NCBI GenBank assembly: GCA_003574785.1
Contig: QORU01000005.1
Span: 124,001-188,000, forward strand
DNA length: 64,000 nucleotides
Direction of reading: 5' to 3'
DNA from: Taklimakanibacter deserti
GTDB lineage: Bacteria; Pseudomonadota; Alphaproteobacteria; Rhizobiales; Aestuariivirgaceae
Of this stretch, positions 55,565 to 63,548 are shown piece after piece; position 1 is the first letter of the stretch; each line of letters begins with the position of its first letter. Below the pieces are notes generated by a model. The model was not told the origin of the DNA. It worked only from the letters and a program-made list of their open reading frames with translations, and did no database searches. A program made the position numbers and the translations under genes.

Positions 55565-56368
55565 ATGACGGCGAGGCCCGATCCGGACTGGGCATCGGAG
55601 CCCGCGACATCGCGTCCTGCCGAAGGGCGCCTCTATCGCCCCGACGGCACGGCGAAGGACCTCGTCTGGCAGGTGCCGGAGGAAGTGCCGGTGGCGATCA
55701 TGCATAATTCGGTCTCGACCGCGGTCATGATGGCGACGCCGGCCGATCTCGAGGATTTCGCCGTCGGCTTCTCGCTGTCGGAAGGCTTCGTCACCGACCC
55801 TGCCGCCATCCGCAATGTCGTGGCGCTGACCGTCGAGAACGGCTTCTGCGTCGATATCGCGGTAGATGAGGCGGCGCTCAAGCCGCGCTCGGTCCGGGCG
55901 CTGGAGGGCCGCACCGGCTGCGGCCTCTGCGGCGTCGAGGACATTGCCGATGTGGTGAAGCCCGTGGCGCCTATCGGAAAAGCCTTCGCGCTCGCGCCCG
56001 CCGCCGTGCAGAAGGCCTTTGCCGAATTGCCGGCGCGCCAGCCGATGAACAAGATCAATCACTCCGTTCATGCCGCGGCCTGGGTGACGCCCGAGGGCGA
56101 GATCAAGCTGGTGCGCGAAGATATCGGCCGCCACAATGCGCTCGACAAATTGCTGGGCGCGGTGACGCGCGAGGGGCTGGACCGAAGCTCGGGTTTCGTC
56201 GCCATGACCAGCCGATGCAGTTTCGAGCTGGTGCAGAAATGCGCCCATCTCGGCATTGCCCATCTCGTCACCATCTCGGCGCCGACCGGCCTTGCCCTCC
56301 ATCTGGCGCGCGGAGCGGGCATGACGCTCGCAAGCCGCTCGCCCGACGGCATCGTCTGCTTTCATTGA
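55565..56368 (+). CDS. fdhD: formate dehydrogenase sulfurtransferase FdhD (FdsC)
   Basis: This protein has 267 residues. The sulfur-carrying cysteines are in GRTGCGLCGVE; VAMTSRCSFELVQKCAHLG and ISAPTGLALHLARGAG are FdhD signatures. It moves sulfur from a cysteine desulfurase to the molybdenum cofactor, which FdsA needs for activity. The gene starts four bases after fdsA. Confidence 0.95.
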   Translation: MTARPDPDWASEPATSRPAEGRLYRPDGTAKDLVWQVPEEVPVAIMHNSVSTAVMMATPADLEDFAVGFSLSEGFVTDPAAIRNVVALTVENGFCVDIAVDEAALKPRSVRALEGRTGCGLCGVEDIADVVKPVAPIGKAFALAPAAVQKAFAELPARQPMNKINHSVHAAAWVTPEGEIKLVREDIGRHNALDKLLGAVTREGLDRSSGFVAMTSRCSFELVQKCAHLGIAHLVTISAPTGLALHLARGAGMTLASRSPDGIVCFH

Positions 56369-56379
56369 CAGGGTACATC

Positions 56380-56595
56380 ATGGACCAGTTCGCCGACATC
56401 AAGCGCATGGCCAACCAGATCGCGGTGGCCTTCCAGGCCTATCCCGAGGACCAGGCCATCAAGGAAACCGCCAATCATATCAAGTCTTTCTGGGATCCGC
56501 GCATGCGCAAGCAGCTGGCTGAGCTCATCGCCACGGACAAGGCCGCGCTGAACCCGATCGCGCTCGCCGCCGGCAAGAAGCTGGGATTGGGATAA
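56380..56595 (+). CDS. fdsD: formate dehydrogenase delta subunit
   Basis: This protein has 71 residues from ATG 56380. FdsD family features: IKRMANQIAVAFQAYPED, a central IKSFWDPRMRKQL and a closing NPIALAAGKKL. A small helical subunit of the FdsGBAD complex with a role in stability or assembly. Last gene of the operon. Confidence 0.93.
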   Translation: MDQFADIKRMANQIAVAFQAYPEDQAIKETANHIKSFWDPRMRKQLAELIATDKAALNPIALAAGKKLGLG

Positions 56596-56618
56596 CCCCT
56601 ACCGTGGCGACCACACGC

Positions 56619-57086
56619 TCAGATCGCCCGCTTCAGGATGACGAGGCGACGCATGGAACGCCGCTTGAGCAGCGACACGATACTGCCCAGACTGCCAATG
56701 AAATGATGTAACCGGATCGACTTGGGAACGGATCCGCGGGATACACGCGCAAAACCCCACCGCGCAAAGCCTGCCCAATGCGCTCTGGCCGTGATCATAT
56801 AGACGCTTTGTCTTTCATCCTTCAGGAGCTCATCGATGAGCCGAGTGGCGATGCCCTGCCGCCGCCAGGGCGGTGCTACGACAAGAGACCCCAATTCACG
56901 CGTTCCATCCGGATGGCGTCTCATTTGTACCGTCCCGATGATCTCTTCATCCTTGACGGCAACCAAGAAATTCTCGGGCTTGAGGTCGATGGGGCGCATC
57001 CGCTCGGTCAACACCAGGGCACGAATGGCCTTCCCTTCCTGGCTTTGCGCCTTGCGAATGACAATGGCCCTGGCATGCGCATCCAT
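56619..57086 (-). CDS. GNAT-family N-acetyltransferase
   Basis: This protein has 155 residues. The acetyl-CoA site VAPPWRRQGIATRLIDELL (motif A, R/Q-x-x-G-x-G/A) and the preceding ELGSLVV strand are clear. The C-terminal third is basic and less conserved. Substrate unknown. It converges with fdsD and is divergent from the SDR gene at 57221, with a strong palindrome between them. Confidence 0.82.
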   Translation of the reverse strand: MDAHARAIVIRKAQSQEGKAIRALVLTERMRPIDLKPENFLVAVKDEEIIGTVQMRRHPDGTRELGSLVVAPPWRRQGIATRLIDELLKDERQSVYMITARAHWAGFARWGFARVSRGSVPKSIRLHHFIGSLGSIVSLLKRRSMRRLVILKRAI

Positions 57087-57126
57087 TTCTAACCTCTAAG
57101 GATTTTCCGATTTCAGCGGGTCAAAA

Positions 57127-57156
57127 CATAAATACGGCCTCATGAGGGTATTTATG
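57127..57156. promoter_or_regulatory. operator-like palindrome between divergent GNAT and SDR genes
   Basis: CATAAATAC (57127-57135) and GTATTTATG (57148-57156) form a perfect 9-bp inverted repeat around 12 bases; inside lies a second palindrome, CCTCATGAGG (57138-57147). AT-rich arms in GC-rich DNA at a divergent promoter are typical of a repressor or activator site. Confidence 0.5.
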
Positions 57157-57220
57157 CCGGCCGGAAACAGTGCATACGGACCATCTTTTCTCCGCCCTAA
57201 TTGCCGTCTAGACAAGGGTG

Positions 57221-58024
57221 ATGGGCGAACAATCCCCTTTTCCGCAAGTCCTGATCACCGGTGCGTCGGGCGGCATTGGCGAGGCTTTCGCCCATGTGGC
57301 GGCGGGCGACGGCCATCCCTTGATCCTGGTGGCGCGCACCGAGGCCGAGTTGCATCGCGTGCGCGGCGTGGTGATTGCCCGCTATGCCGTTCCGGTCAAC
57401 ATCATCGTTCTCGATCTGGCGAAGCCGGGCTCTTGCGAAATCCTCGCCAATGAGCTCGAAGCCCGCCGGCTCACCCCCGACATCCTCATCAACAATGCCG
57501 GCTTCGGGCTGATCGGCAAGGCGGCCGAGCTCGCGCGCGAAGACCAGTTGCAGATGATCGACCTCAATGTCCGCGCTTTGACCGATCTCACCTTGCGCTT
57601 CCTGCCTGGCATGATCGCCAAGGGCTCGGGCGGCGTCATCAACGTCGCCTCGACCGCGGGCTTCATACCGGGGCCCAATATGGCGGTCTATTTCGCCACC
57701 AAGGCTTTCGTGCTGTCTTTCACCGATGCGCTCCATGAGGAGACCAAGGGAACGGGCGTCACATTGACCAATTTGTCGCCGGGTCCGGTCGATACCGGTT
57801 TCCAGCGCCGCGCCGGGATGAAGCAGGCGCGCGCGCTGAGCCGGGTGGTGCCGAAAGGAGCCATGGCCGTCGCCCAGGCCGGCTGGGCCGGTTTCAAGGC
57901 GGGCGAGCGGCTGGTGGTGCCCGGCACCATGAACAAGCTTGCCGCCTATGCAATGAGGGGAGCACCCCGGCGCGTGATCCTTCCCGTCATCGGGCGGGCC
58001 ATGGGCTCGGCCAAGGCCCGCTAG
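57221..58024 (+). CDS. short-chain dehydrogenase/reductase (DltE-like)
   Basis: This protein has 267 residues from ATG 57221; a GTG directly before it is possible. TGASGGIGEAFA (about 13-24), the ILINNAGFG strand, STAGF with the catalytic Ser, and YFATKAFVLSF with Tyr and Lys are intact. This set is typical of the classical DltE-like SDRs, which often act on lipid or carbonyl substrates. Target unknown. Confidence 0.9.
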   Translation: MGEQSPFPQVLITGASGGIGEAFAHVAAGDGHPLILVARTEAELHRVRGVVIARYAVPVNIIVLDLAKPGSCEILANELEARRLTPDILINNAGFGLIGKAAELAREDQLQMIDLNVRALTDLTLRFLPGMIAKGSGGVINVASTAGFIPGPNMAVYFATKAFVLSFTDALHEETKGTGVTLTNLSPGPVDTGFQRRAGMKQARALSRVVPKGAMAVAQAGWAGFKAGERLVVPGTMNKLAAYAMRGAPRRVILPVIGRAMGSAKAR

Positions 58025-58148
58025 CTCCTCCCTTCGCCGCAAGCACTCATGTCCTTCGCGGTCTTCCACATGAGCCTCTCTGACGACATGCCAGCCATGA
58101 TCTGCCGCTCTCGACGATAGGCCGCTTCCTGTGTCACCCTCGCGAATC

Positions 58149-58862
58149 ATGGCTGCCGGAAAGATCCTGATCATCCTGCATTCGGAGACCTCGTCGCCCG
58201 GACGCGTCGGCACCATGCTGAAGGAGAAGGGCTACACGCTCGATATCCGAAGGCCCTGCCTTGGCGATGCCTTGCCCGAGACGCTCGCCGAACATGAGGG
58301 GGCGGCGATCTTCGGCGGTCCGATGAGCGCCAATGACTGCGACGCTTTCATCCGCGCCGAGACCGACTGGATCGCCATTCCGCTCAAGGAGAAGAAGCCC
58401 TTTCTCGGCATCTGCCTCGGCGCCCAGATGCTGGCGCGCCATTTGGGCGGCAAGGTCGAGCCACATGCGGAAGGTTTCGTCGAGATCGGCTATTTCCCGC
58501 TCGCGCCGACCGAGGTCGGACGCAAGCTCGGCGACTGGCCGGGCACGGTCTATCACTGGCATCGCGAAGGTTTTACCCTGACCCAAGGCTGCGAGCTTCT
58601 GGCGACGGGGCAGACCTTCGCCAACCAGGCCTTCCGCTATGACGGCGAGGCCTATGGCCTGCAATTCCATCCCGAGGTGACGCGGCTGATGATGCATCGC
58701 TGGTCGGTCAGGGGCGCGCATCGCTTCACGCTGAAAGGCGCCCAGAACGGTGCCGAGCAGCTTTCGGGCCAGATCCTCCATGACGCGCCGGTGCGCCAAT
58801 GGCTTTGGGGCTTCCTCGATCTCTGGCTCAGGCCAAGGCCGGCTTCGGCCCAGGCCGCTTGA
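58149..58862 (+). CDS. class I glutamine amidotransferase (GuaA-N-like)
   Basis: This protein has 237 residues from ATG 58149; a GTG six codons upstream is the alternative. The catalytic triad is visible: Cys in LGICLGAQMLARHLGG, and His and Glu in LQFHPEVTRLM. It resembles stand-alone GATases and gamma-glutamyl hydrolases of the GMP-synthase-like group; no synthase domain follows. It may hydrolyse glutamine or a gamma-glutamyl amide. The final 20 residues are Ala/Pro/Arg-rich. Confidence 0.87.
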   Translation: MAAGKILIILHSETSSPGRVGTMLKEKGYTLDIRRPCLGDALPETLAEHEGAAIFGGPMSANDCDAFIRAETDWIAIPLKEKKPFLGICLGAQMLARHLGGKVEPHAEGFVEIGYFPLAPTEVGRKLGDWPGTVYHWHREGFTLTQGCELLATGQTFANQAFRYDGEAYGLQFHPEVTRLMMHRWSVRGAHRFTLKGAQNGAEQLSGQILHDAPVRQWLWGFLDLWLRPRPASAQAA

Positions 58863-59005
58863 CTCTTCCCTGTCGGCGCCTCAAATCTTCACTAACCATT
58901 AACCATCTGAAAAAGTTCAATTTTTAGCTATTTGGAAACTTCGCTGAGCCATCATCGGATTCAAGGCTCGCGAGGGTGATGCAAAGCGGGGCCGCGGCCG
59001 GGATT

Positions 59006-59020
59006 GGGTACTGCGTACCC
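59006..59020. repeat. GGGTAC-TGC-GTACCC palindrome
   Basis: A perfect 6-bp inverted repeat with a three-base centre in the 257-base gap between the amidotransferase and tautomerase genes. Possible operator or hairpin. The rest of this gap contains an AT-rich stretch near 58890-58935 and no gene. Confidence 0.4.
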
Positions 59021-59033
59021 GGCGGAAATTGGG

Positions 59034-59063
59034 AACGGGGAGCGCTGCAAAAGCCTCCCCGTT
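59034..59063 (-). terminator. hairpin downstream of the tautomerase gene
   Basis: AACGGGGAG (59034-59042) and CTCCCCGTT (59055-59063) form a perfect 9-bp stem around 12 bases, 57 bases beyond the tautomerase stop. It is a likely 3' end for the minus-strand SMP-30/tautomerase transcript, though without a T run. Confidence 0.5.
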
Positions 59064-59119
59064 TCTTCGTGGCCAGGCTCGACCGGCCATCCAGGTTTCG
59101 GACGGGCCTATGCGCAGAA

Positions 59120-59329
59120 TCAGCGCTTGGCCCTGATCGTCTCCACATCGGTGTCGCCGACATACCAGTCGCGCGCCGCGACTTCCTCGAACACGACCCA
59201 CACCTGATTCTTGGTGAGGCCGGTGGCCGCAATGATTGCTTCCGTCACGGCCTTGCTGATCTGCGCTTTCTTGCCGGCAGGATCCGCGGCGATGGCTTCC
59301 TTGACGATGCGGATATTGACGAAAGGCAT
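59120..59329 (-). CDS. 4-oxalocrotonate tautomerase family protein
   Basis: This protein has 69 residues from ATG 59329, so that Pro2 becomes the catalytic N-terminal proline (MPFVNIRIV). ISKAVTEAIIAATGLTKNQVWVVFEEV is the family core. It interconverts keto and enol forms. It lies 11 bases downstream of the SMP-30 gene, which suggests a common sugar or aromatic acid pathway. Confidence 0.9.
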   Translation of the reverse strand: MPFVNIRIVKEAIAADPAGKKAQISKAVTEAIIAATGLTKNQVWVVFEEVAARDWYVGDTDVETIRAKR

Positions 59330-59340
59330 TGCCGTTCTCC

Positions 59341-60258
59341 TCAACAGGTCTTGACGCCATTGACCATCAGCCTGACGCCATAGAGCGATGTCGTCCCGCA
59401 GATATAGAGCATGTTGCGCTTAGGGCCACCCCAGGCGCAATTGGCCACCACTTCCGGCACCTTAACCTTGCCGATGAGTGTGCCGTCCGGCTCATAGCAG
59501 TGGATGCCATCCGCGGCACTCGTCCAGATGCGCCCATCGGTATCGAGCCGAAACCCGTCGAACAAACCCGCCGTGCAATCGGCGAAGACGTCGCCGCCCG
59601 AGAGCTTGCCCGCGTCGGAGACCTTGAACACCCGCATATGGGCCGGATTCTGCGACCCATGGGTGCGCCCGGTATCGACGACATAGAGCAGCTTCTCGTC
59701 GGGCGAGAAGGCGATGCCGTTCGGCCGCACCATGTCGGTGATCACCGCTTCGATCCCGCCCGACTTGGGGTCGATGCGATAGACGTGGCAGGCGCCGATC
59801 TCGCTCTCGGCCTTGTTGCCTTCATAGTCGGTGTCGATGCCGTATGCCGGATCGGTGAACCAGATCGAGCCGTCCGATTTCACCACGACATCATTCGGCG
59901 AATTGAGGCGCTTGCCGCGCCATGCGTCGGCAAGGGTGGTGATCGACCCGTCATATTCGGTGCGGCTGACGCGCCGCCCGCCATGCTCGCAAGTGACGAG
60001 CCGGCCTTCCCGGTCGGTCGTGTTGCCGTTGCTGTTGCCCGCGGGCTGGCGGAAGACCGAGATGGAGCCGTCGGTCTCGTCATAGCGCAGCATGCGGTCA
60101 TTGGGGATGTCGGACCAGACGAGATAGCGTCCGGCCGCGAAATAGACGGGCCCCTCGGCCCAGCGGCAGCCGGTGAACAGCTTGTCGACAAGCGCATTGC
60201 TGTTGAACAGCCGCGCAAAGCGCTTGTCGAAGATCTCGTAATAGTCGGACGTAGCCAT
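59341..60258 (-). CDS. SMP-30/gluconolactonase family lactonase
   Basis: This protein has 305 residues, a six-bladed propeller. Metal ligands are recognisable: Glu in CRWAEGPVYF, Asn in RLNSPNDVVVKSDGS with WFTDPAYG, Asn in VRPNGIAFSPDEKLLYVVDTG. It hydrolyses lactones such as gluconolactone using a divalent metal. It is first in a two-gene unit with the tautomerase and is upstream of neither known sugar dehydrogenases nor kinases, so the substrate is open. Confidence 0.9.
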   Translation of the reverse strand: MATSDYYEIFDKRFARLFNSNALVDKLFTGCRWAEGPVYFAAGRYLVWSDIPNDRMLRYDETDGSISVFRQPAGNSNGNTTDREGRLVTCEHGGRRVSRTEYDGSITTLADAWRGKRLNSPNDVVVKSDGSIWFTDPAYGIDTDYEGNKAESEIGACHVYRIDPKSGGIEAVITDMVRPNGIAFSPDEKLLYVVDTGRTHGSQNPAHMRVFKVSDAGKLSGGDVFADCTAGLFDGFRLDTDGRIWTSAADGIHCYEPDGTLIGKVKVPEVVANCAWGGPKRNMLYICGTTSLYGVRLMVNGVKTC

Positions 60259-60321
60259 CTTTCCCCATCTCCATTTTGTATGACATATCGAGCCTTATAT
60301 TCGGGATGATTGCAAGGGCCG

Positions 60322-61446
60322 TCACGCCGGATAGCGATAGATCGCGGCGAGGGGCGATGTGGCGACCGGCAGGTCGGCCTTGCGCAGGCCGATGGCGCGT
60401 CCGCCATATCTCAGCGTCAGTCCGGCGATCTCATCCACGATGTCGTAACTGTCGGCGCCGGCCTCCTTGGCGATCGCGATCGCGCCCGTCGCCTCATCGA
60501 GCGTGCCGTCGACGACGGCGTCGATGTCGACCAGGAGCGTGTCGATGGCGCCCGCCGCAGCGGCGCGCGCCACAAGCGCCAGATCGGCGCCGGCGCGGCC
60601 TTGTTTCTCACGCATCAGGTACTGCTCGTTGAGCGCCGCGATCCTGCCGGCATGCAATCTCTGCAGGATCGGCCGGGCGCTTTCGGCAAGCTCGCTCACC
60701 GACAGCCTGTCGGGATTTCCTTTCACGATCTCAGCCGCCAGATGCTCATAGCTGTTCACCGTGCGATAGATCGCGTCGAACTCATCGACGCAGGCGAGGA
60801 CGAGCGGTATGTCGCGGCCGGCGAGCAGCGGCCGCAGCGCCGCATCGATCTTGCGGGCATAGGTGCGGCGATGGAAGGTCTCGCCCGCCCCGCCCTGGAA
60901 ACGCCCGCCCGGCGACACGTCGCGGCTCTTGGCGCGCGCGCCCGCGGCATCCATGTTCTTCGGCAGGCCGTCGACCTTGAGGGCTTCCGCCGGCAGATCG
61001 CCATGCATCTCGACGAGACGCGCATTATTCTCCGACAAGGCGAGGATGAAGGCCACGTCGGGAAATGCCAGGGCGCGGATGAGCGGCTTGATATGGAAAC
61101 GGTCGGCCACTTCGACCAGGGGCTCGAGGCGCGTTGGCAGCCGGAAGGTGGCGAGATTATCCGGCGTCACATAGAGGGCGAGGCTCGTGGCCTGATGCGC
61201 CCAGAATGCGTCATCGCCGGCGAGGTCTTCGATCTGCTCTTCGATGGCTGCAATCTTCCGCTTGTCGAAGGCGGCGTCGCGAAGCTGGCGCGCCGCCTCC
61301 TTGGCGAGATTCTTGAGCTCGATGATGCTGGCGCCGATGTCCTGAGTGACCTTCGTGGTCGGCAGCACGATCGTGACCGAGCCCGGTTTCCGCGCATTGG
61401 CGAGCCGGGTCAGCTCTTCGGTGGTCGGCAGGTCGACATAAAGCAT
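60322..61446 (-). CDS. baeRF-like protein (bacterial relative of archaeo-eukaryotic eRF1 domain)
   Basis: This protein has 374 residues from the ATG at 61446; in-frame codons further upstream fall inside the palindromic repeat and are probably not coding. The sequence (SVTIVLPTT near the start, LALYVTPDNLATF, FHIKPLIRAL, ILALSENNARLVE, IDTLLVDIDAVVDG) fits the uncharacterised baeRF group thought to act on ribosomes or tRNA. No GGQ motif is seen. Role unknown; linked genes suggest a stress function only by guess. Confidence 0.65.
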   Translation of the reverse strand: MLYVDLPTTEELTRLANARKPGSVTIVLPTTKVTQDIGASIIELKNLAKEAARQLRDAAFDKRKIAAIEEQIEDLAGDDAFWAHQATSLALYVTPDNLATFRLPTRLEPLVEVADRFHIKPLIRALAFPDVAFILALSENNARLVEMHGDLPAEALKVDGLPKNMDAAGARAKSRDVSPGGRFQGGAGETFHRRTYARKIDAALRPLLAGRDIPLVLACVDEFDAIYRTVNSYEHLAAEIVKGNPDRLSVSELAESARPILQRLHAGRIAALNEQYLMREKQGRAGADLALVARAAAAGAIDTLLVDIDAVVDGTLDEATGAIAIAKEAGADSYDIVDEIAGLTLRYGGRAIGLRKADLPVATSPLAAIYRYPA

Positions 61447-61463
61447 GACGGGCTCCTTCGCTC

Positions 61464-61535
61464 GTGTGGTGGATTTGACATTCGCTTCGGTATCTCGGCC
61501 TGCACAGAAAGCGAATGTCAAATCCAAGACCACAC
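61464..61535. repeat. cruciform repeat 1
   Basis: GTGTGG + GGATTTGACATTCGCTT on the left (61464-61487) pair with AAGCGAATGTCAAATCC + CCACAC on the right (61509-61535), 17 + 6 bp with small unpaired bases, around a 21-base loop. It lies 17 bases upstream of the baeRF start. Confidence 0.88.
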
Positions 61536-61551
61536 TAGACTCTTGAATTTG

Positions 61552-61626
61552 CTAGTGTCCTTTTGATCCTAACATTCGCAACCCGCCCGCCACAAACAGA
61601 AGCGAATGTTAGGATCAGGACACTAG
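61552..61626. repeat. cruciform repeat 2
   Basis: CTAGTGTCC (61552-61560) and GATCCTAACATTCGC (61565-61579) pair with GCGAATGTTAGGATC (61602-61616) and GGACACTAG (61618-61626). It shares the core ACATTCGC/GCGAATGT with repeat 1, 16 bases away, and is directly followed by the 3' side of the PfkB kinase gene. Confidence 0.88.
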
Positions 61627-61696
61627 CGGTTGCGGCTTTCCAGCAAAGCCTGGTTCCGGGAAATCGCCGAATGGTTTCACCCGACGTGGCTAACAG

Positions 61697-62497
61697 TCAA
61701 TCCTGTTCGAAGCCGCCGAATATCTGGCAGGTACGCGCCGCGGCATCGTGACCGCCAGCGAGGCAGTCGGCGACAGGTTTTCCCGTCACATGCGCGGCAA
61801 GGAAGCCTGAAATGAAACTGTCGCCCGCACCCGTCGTATCGCGCACCACGACCGGAAGCGCCGTGCCGCGGAAGACGTCGCCACCGGCACAAGCGAGCGA
61901 CCCGCGCGGTCCCCGCATGACGACGGCGGCGAGAGCACCTTGCGCCAGCGTCCGATCCAGCACCGACCGCGCCTCGGCGTCATCGCCGTCGCAAGAGACG
62001 AAGGCGATGGCAAGGCTGTCGGGCGCGATATTGCGCGGCTCGGCATTGACCGAAAGATCCTGCGAGACGCTGACACCGGCTTGCGCGAGCGCGCGCTTGG
62101 TCGCGCCCGCATCGTCGAGCCAACCGATATGGACATGCTTCATGGCCTTGAGCCGCTGCAGGTCCTGATCGTCCGGCCGATAGCCCCGGCAGACGCCGAA
62201 ATCCTCCGCGACGAAATGCCGATCGCCATCAGGGGTGGTGGCGATCACCGTGAGCGAGGTGCGGCCGGGCGTGATCACCTTGACCGCGGTCACATCGACG
62301 CCGAGCCGCGCCAGGACGGTACGCGTCCGCAGCCCTTCCGCGTCCTCGCCGACGGCGCCGAAATAAGCCGCCTGATGGCCGAGCCGCAGCAGGTTCACCG
62401 CGACATTGACGGCATTGCCGCCGACCAGCTTGCGATCGACCGGCGGCAGATAGTGGTCGATGCAATTGTCGCCGACAGTGGCGATGCGAACGGACAC
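61697..62497 (-). CDS. frlD: PfkB-family kinase, fructoselysine 6-kinase-like
   Basis: This protein has 266 residues. GGNAVNVAVNLLRLG is the substrate-site GG motif, and DTTGAGDSFISGFLAA the ATP/catalytic motif with the base Asp. It is short for a ribokinase and fits FrlD, which phosphorylates fructoselysine at C6. The SIS-domain partner is immediately upstream, nine bases away. Other ketosamine substrates are possible. Confidence 0.82.
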   Translation of the reverse strand: MSVRIATVGDNCIDHYLPPVDRKLVGGNAVNVAVNLLRLGHQAAYFGAVGEDAEGLRTRTVLARLGVDVTAVKVITPGRTSLTVIATTPDGDRHFVAEDFGVCRGYRPDDQDLQRLKAMKHVHIGWLDDAGATKRALAQAGVSVSQDLSVNAEPRNIAPDSLAIAFVSCDGDDAEARSVLDRTLAQGALAAVVMRGPRGSLACAGGDVFRGTALPVVVRDTTGAGDSFISGFLAAHVTGKPVADCLAGGHDAAARTCQIFGGFEQD

Positions 62498-62505
62498 GAG
62501 GTGCC

Positions 62506-63519
62506 CTAATAAGCGACGCGCTTGTAATAGCGCCGCGTGGTCAGGGGATGGTTGCGCAGATGCTCGATATGGGCGGAGAGGCGCTCGAGCTCTGCCGCGA
62601 GGACGACGGGGGAGATGAGCGCGCGGAAGGCTTGCGGAATCCCCGGCAGATCGGCCTCGGCGGGATCGATGACCGTGAGCTTGTCCGTATATTGCCGGGC
62701 GAATTGCTCGACGCGGTCGGCGAGCGGCCGGAATTCATCCTCGCTCTTGAGCAGGATGACGCTGACGCCCTTCTCTACCAGCTCCAGCGTGCCGTGGAAG
62801 AAGTCGGAAGCATGCACCGGCCTTGTGCGGATCCACTGCATCTCTTCGAGGATGCACATGCCGTAATAGAAGGCTTGCGGCCAGGCGGAGCCCGCGCCGG
62901 TGATGATGTGATAGGGCTCGTTCCTGAAGGTCTCGGCGAGCCTGGCGGCCCTGGGCTCGAAGGACGCTTTCGCCGCGAGCAAAGCCTGCGGCAGCTGCGC
63001 AAGATGAGGCGTCACGATCTCATGGAGATTAGCCTCGCCGCGATGCTTGAGAAGTGCCGCGGCGATCAGCAAGCCCTGGATATAGAAAGATTCCGATGAC
63101 GTGTCGTCCTCGGCGAAATTGACGAAGGCGCGATCAGCCGAGCGGCCGAGCGGCGTGTCGGCATGTCCGACGAGGGTCACGATCCTGGCGCCGCGGGCGC
63201 GGCAGAAGTCGAGGGCCGCGATGCTTTCCTTGGTGGTGCCGGAGAGCGAGGGAATGACGACCAGCGACCGGGGCCCGAGCGATCGGTGATCCATAAGAAC
63301 GAGCTCGGCCGATCTCTCGGTGAAGATCTTGAGGCGCGAGCGCTCTGCAAGCAGGGCCGCCGCCGGATACATGAGGATGGCCGCGCCGCCCGTCCCCAGG
63401 AAGAATACGCTGTCGATGCCTTCCGCCACATAGCGCTGGGCAGCGGCATCGATTTCCGCCGCCAGGGCGACAGCCCCTTTCTCGATCTTGAGGAAACGCT
63501 CGGCATCAAAATTAAGCAT
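62506..63519 (-). CDS. frlB: SIS-domain deglycase, FrlB-like
   Basis: This protein has 337 residues and two SIS domains: FFLGTGGAAILMYP and VIPSLSGTTKESIAAL in the first; ITGAGSAWPQAFYYGMC and HASDFFHGTLELVEKG in the second. The latter resembles GlmS/FrlB substrate sites. FrlB cleaves fructoselysine 6-phosphate into glucose 6-phosphate and lysine. The order ABC ATPase - frlB - frlD supports an Amadori-product utilisation operon; exact amine unknown. Confidence 0.83.
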   Translation of the reverse strand: MLNFDAERFLKIEKGAVALAAEIDAAAQRYVAEGIDSVFFLGTGGAAILMYPAAALLAERSRLKIFTERSAELVLMDHRSLGPRSLVVIPSLSGTTKESIAALDFCRARGARIVTLVGHADTPLGRSADRAFVNFAEDDTSSESFYIQGLLIAAALLKHRGEANLHEIVTPHLAQLPQALLAAKASFEPRAARLAETFRNEPYHIITGAGSAWPQAFYYGMCILEEMQWIRTRPVHASDFFHGTLELVEKGVSVILLKSEDEFRPLADRVEQFARQYTDKLTVIDPAEADLPGIPQAFRALISPVVLAAELERLSAHIEHLRNHPLTTRRYYKRVAY

Positions 63520-63548
63520 GGGCTACGAGTCTCCTGGCAATTTGTCGA

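Noticed and set aside
61563..61751. Plus-strand frame inside cruciform 2
   Set aside because: Starts within the inverted repeat at a TTG and runs antisense to frlD; explained by the repeat.
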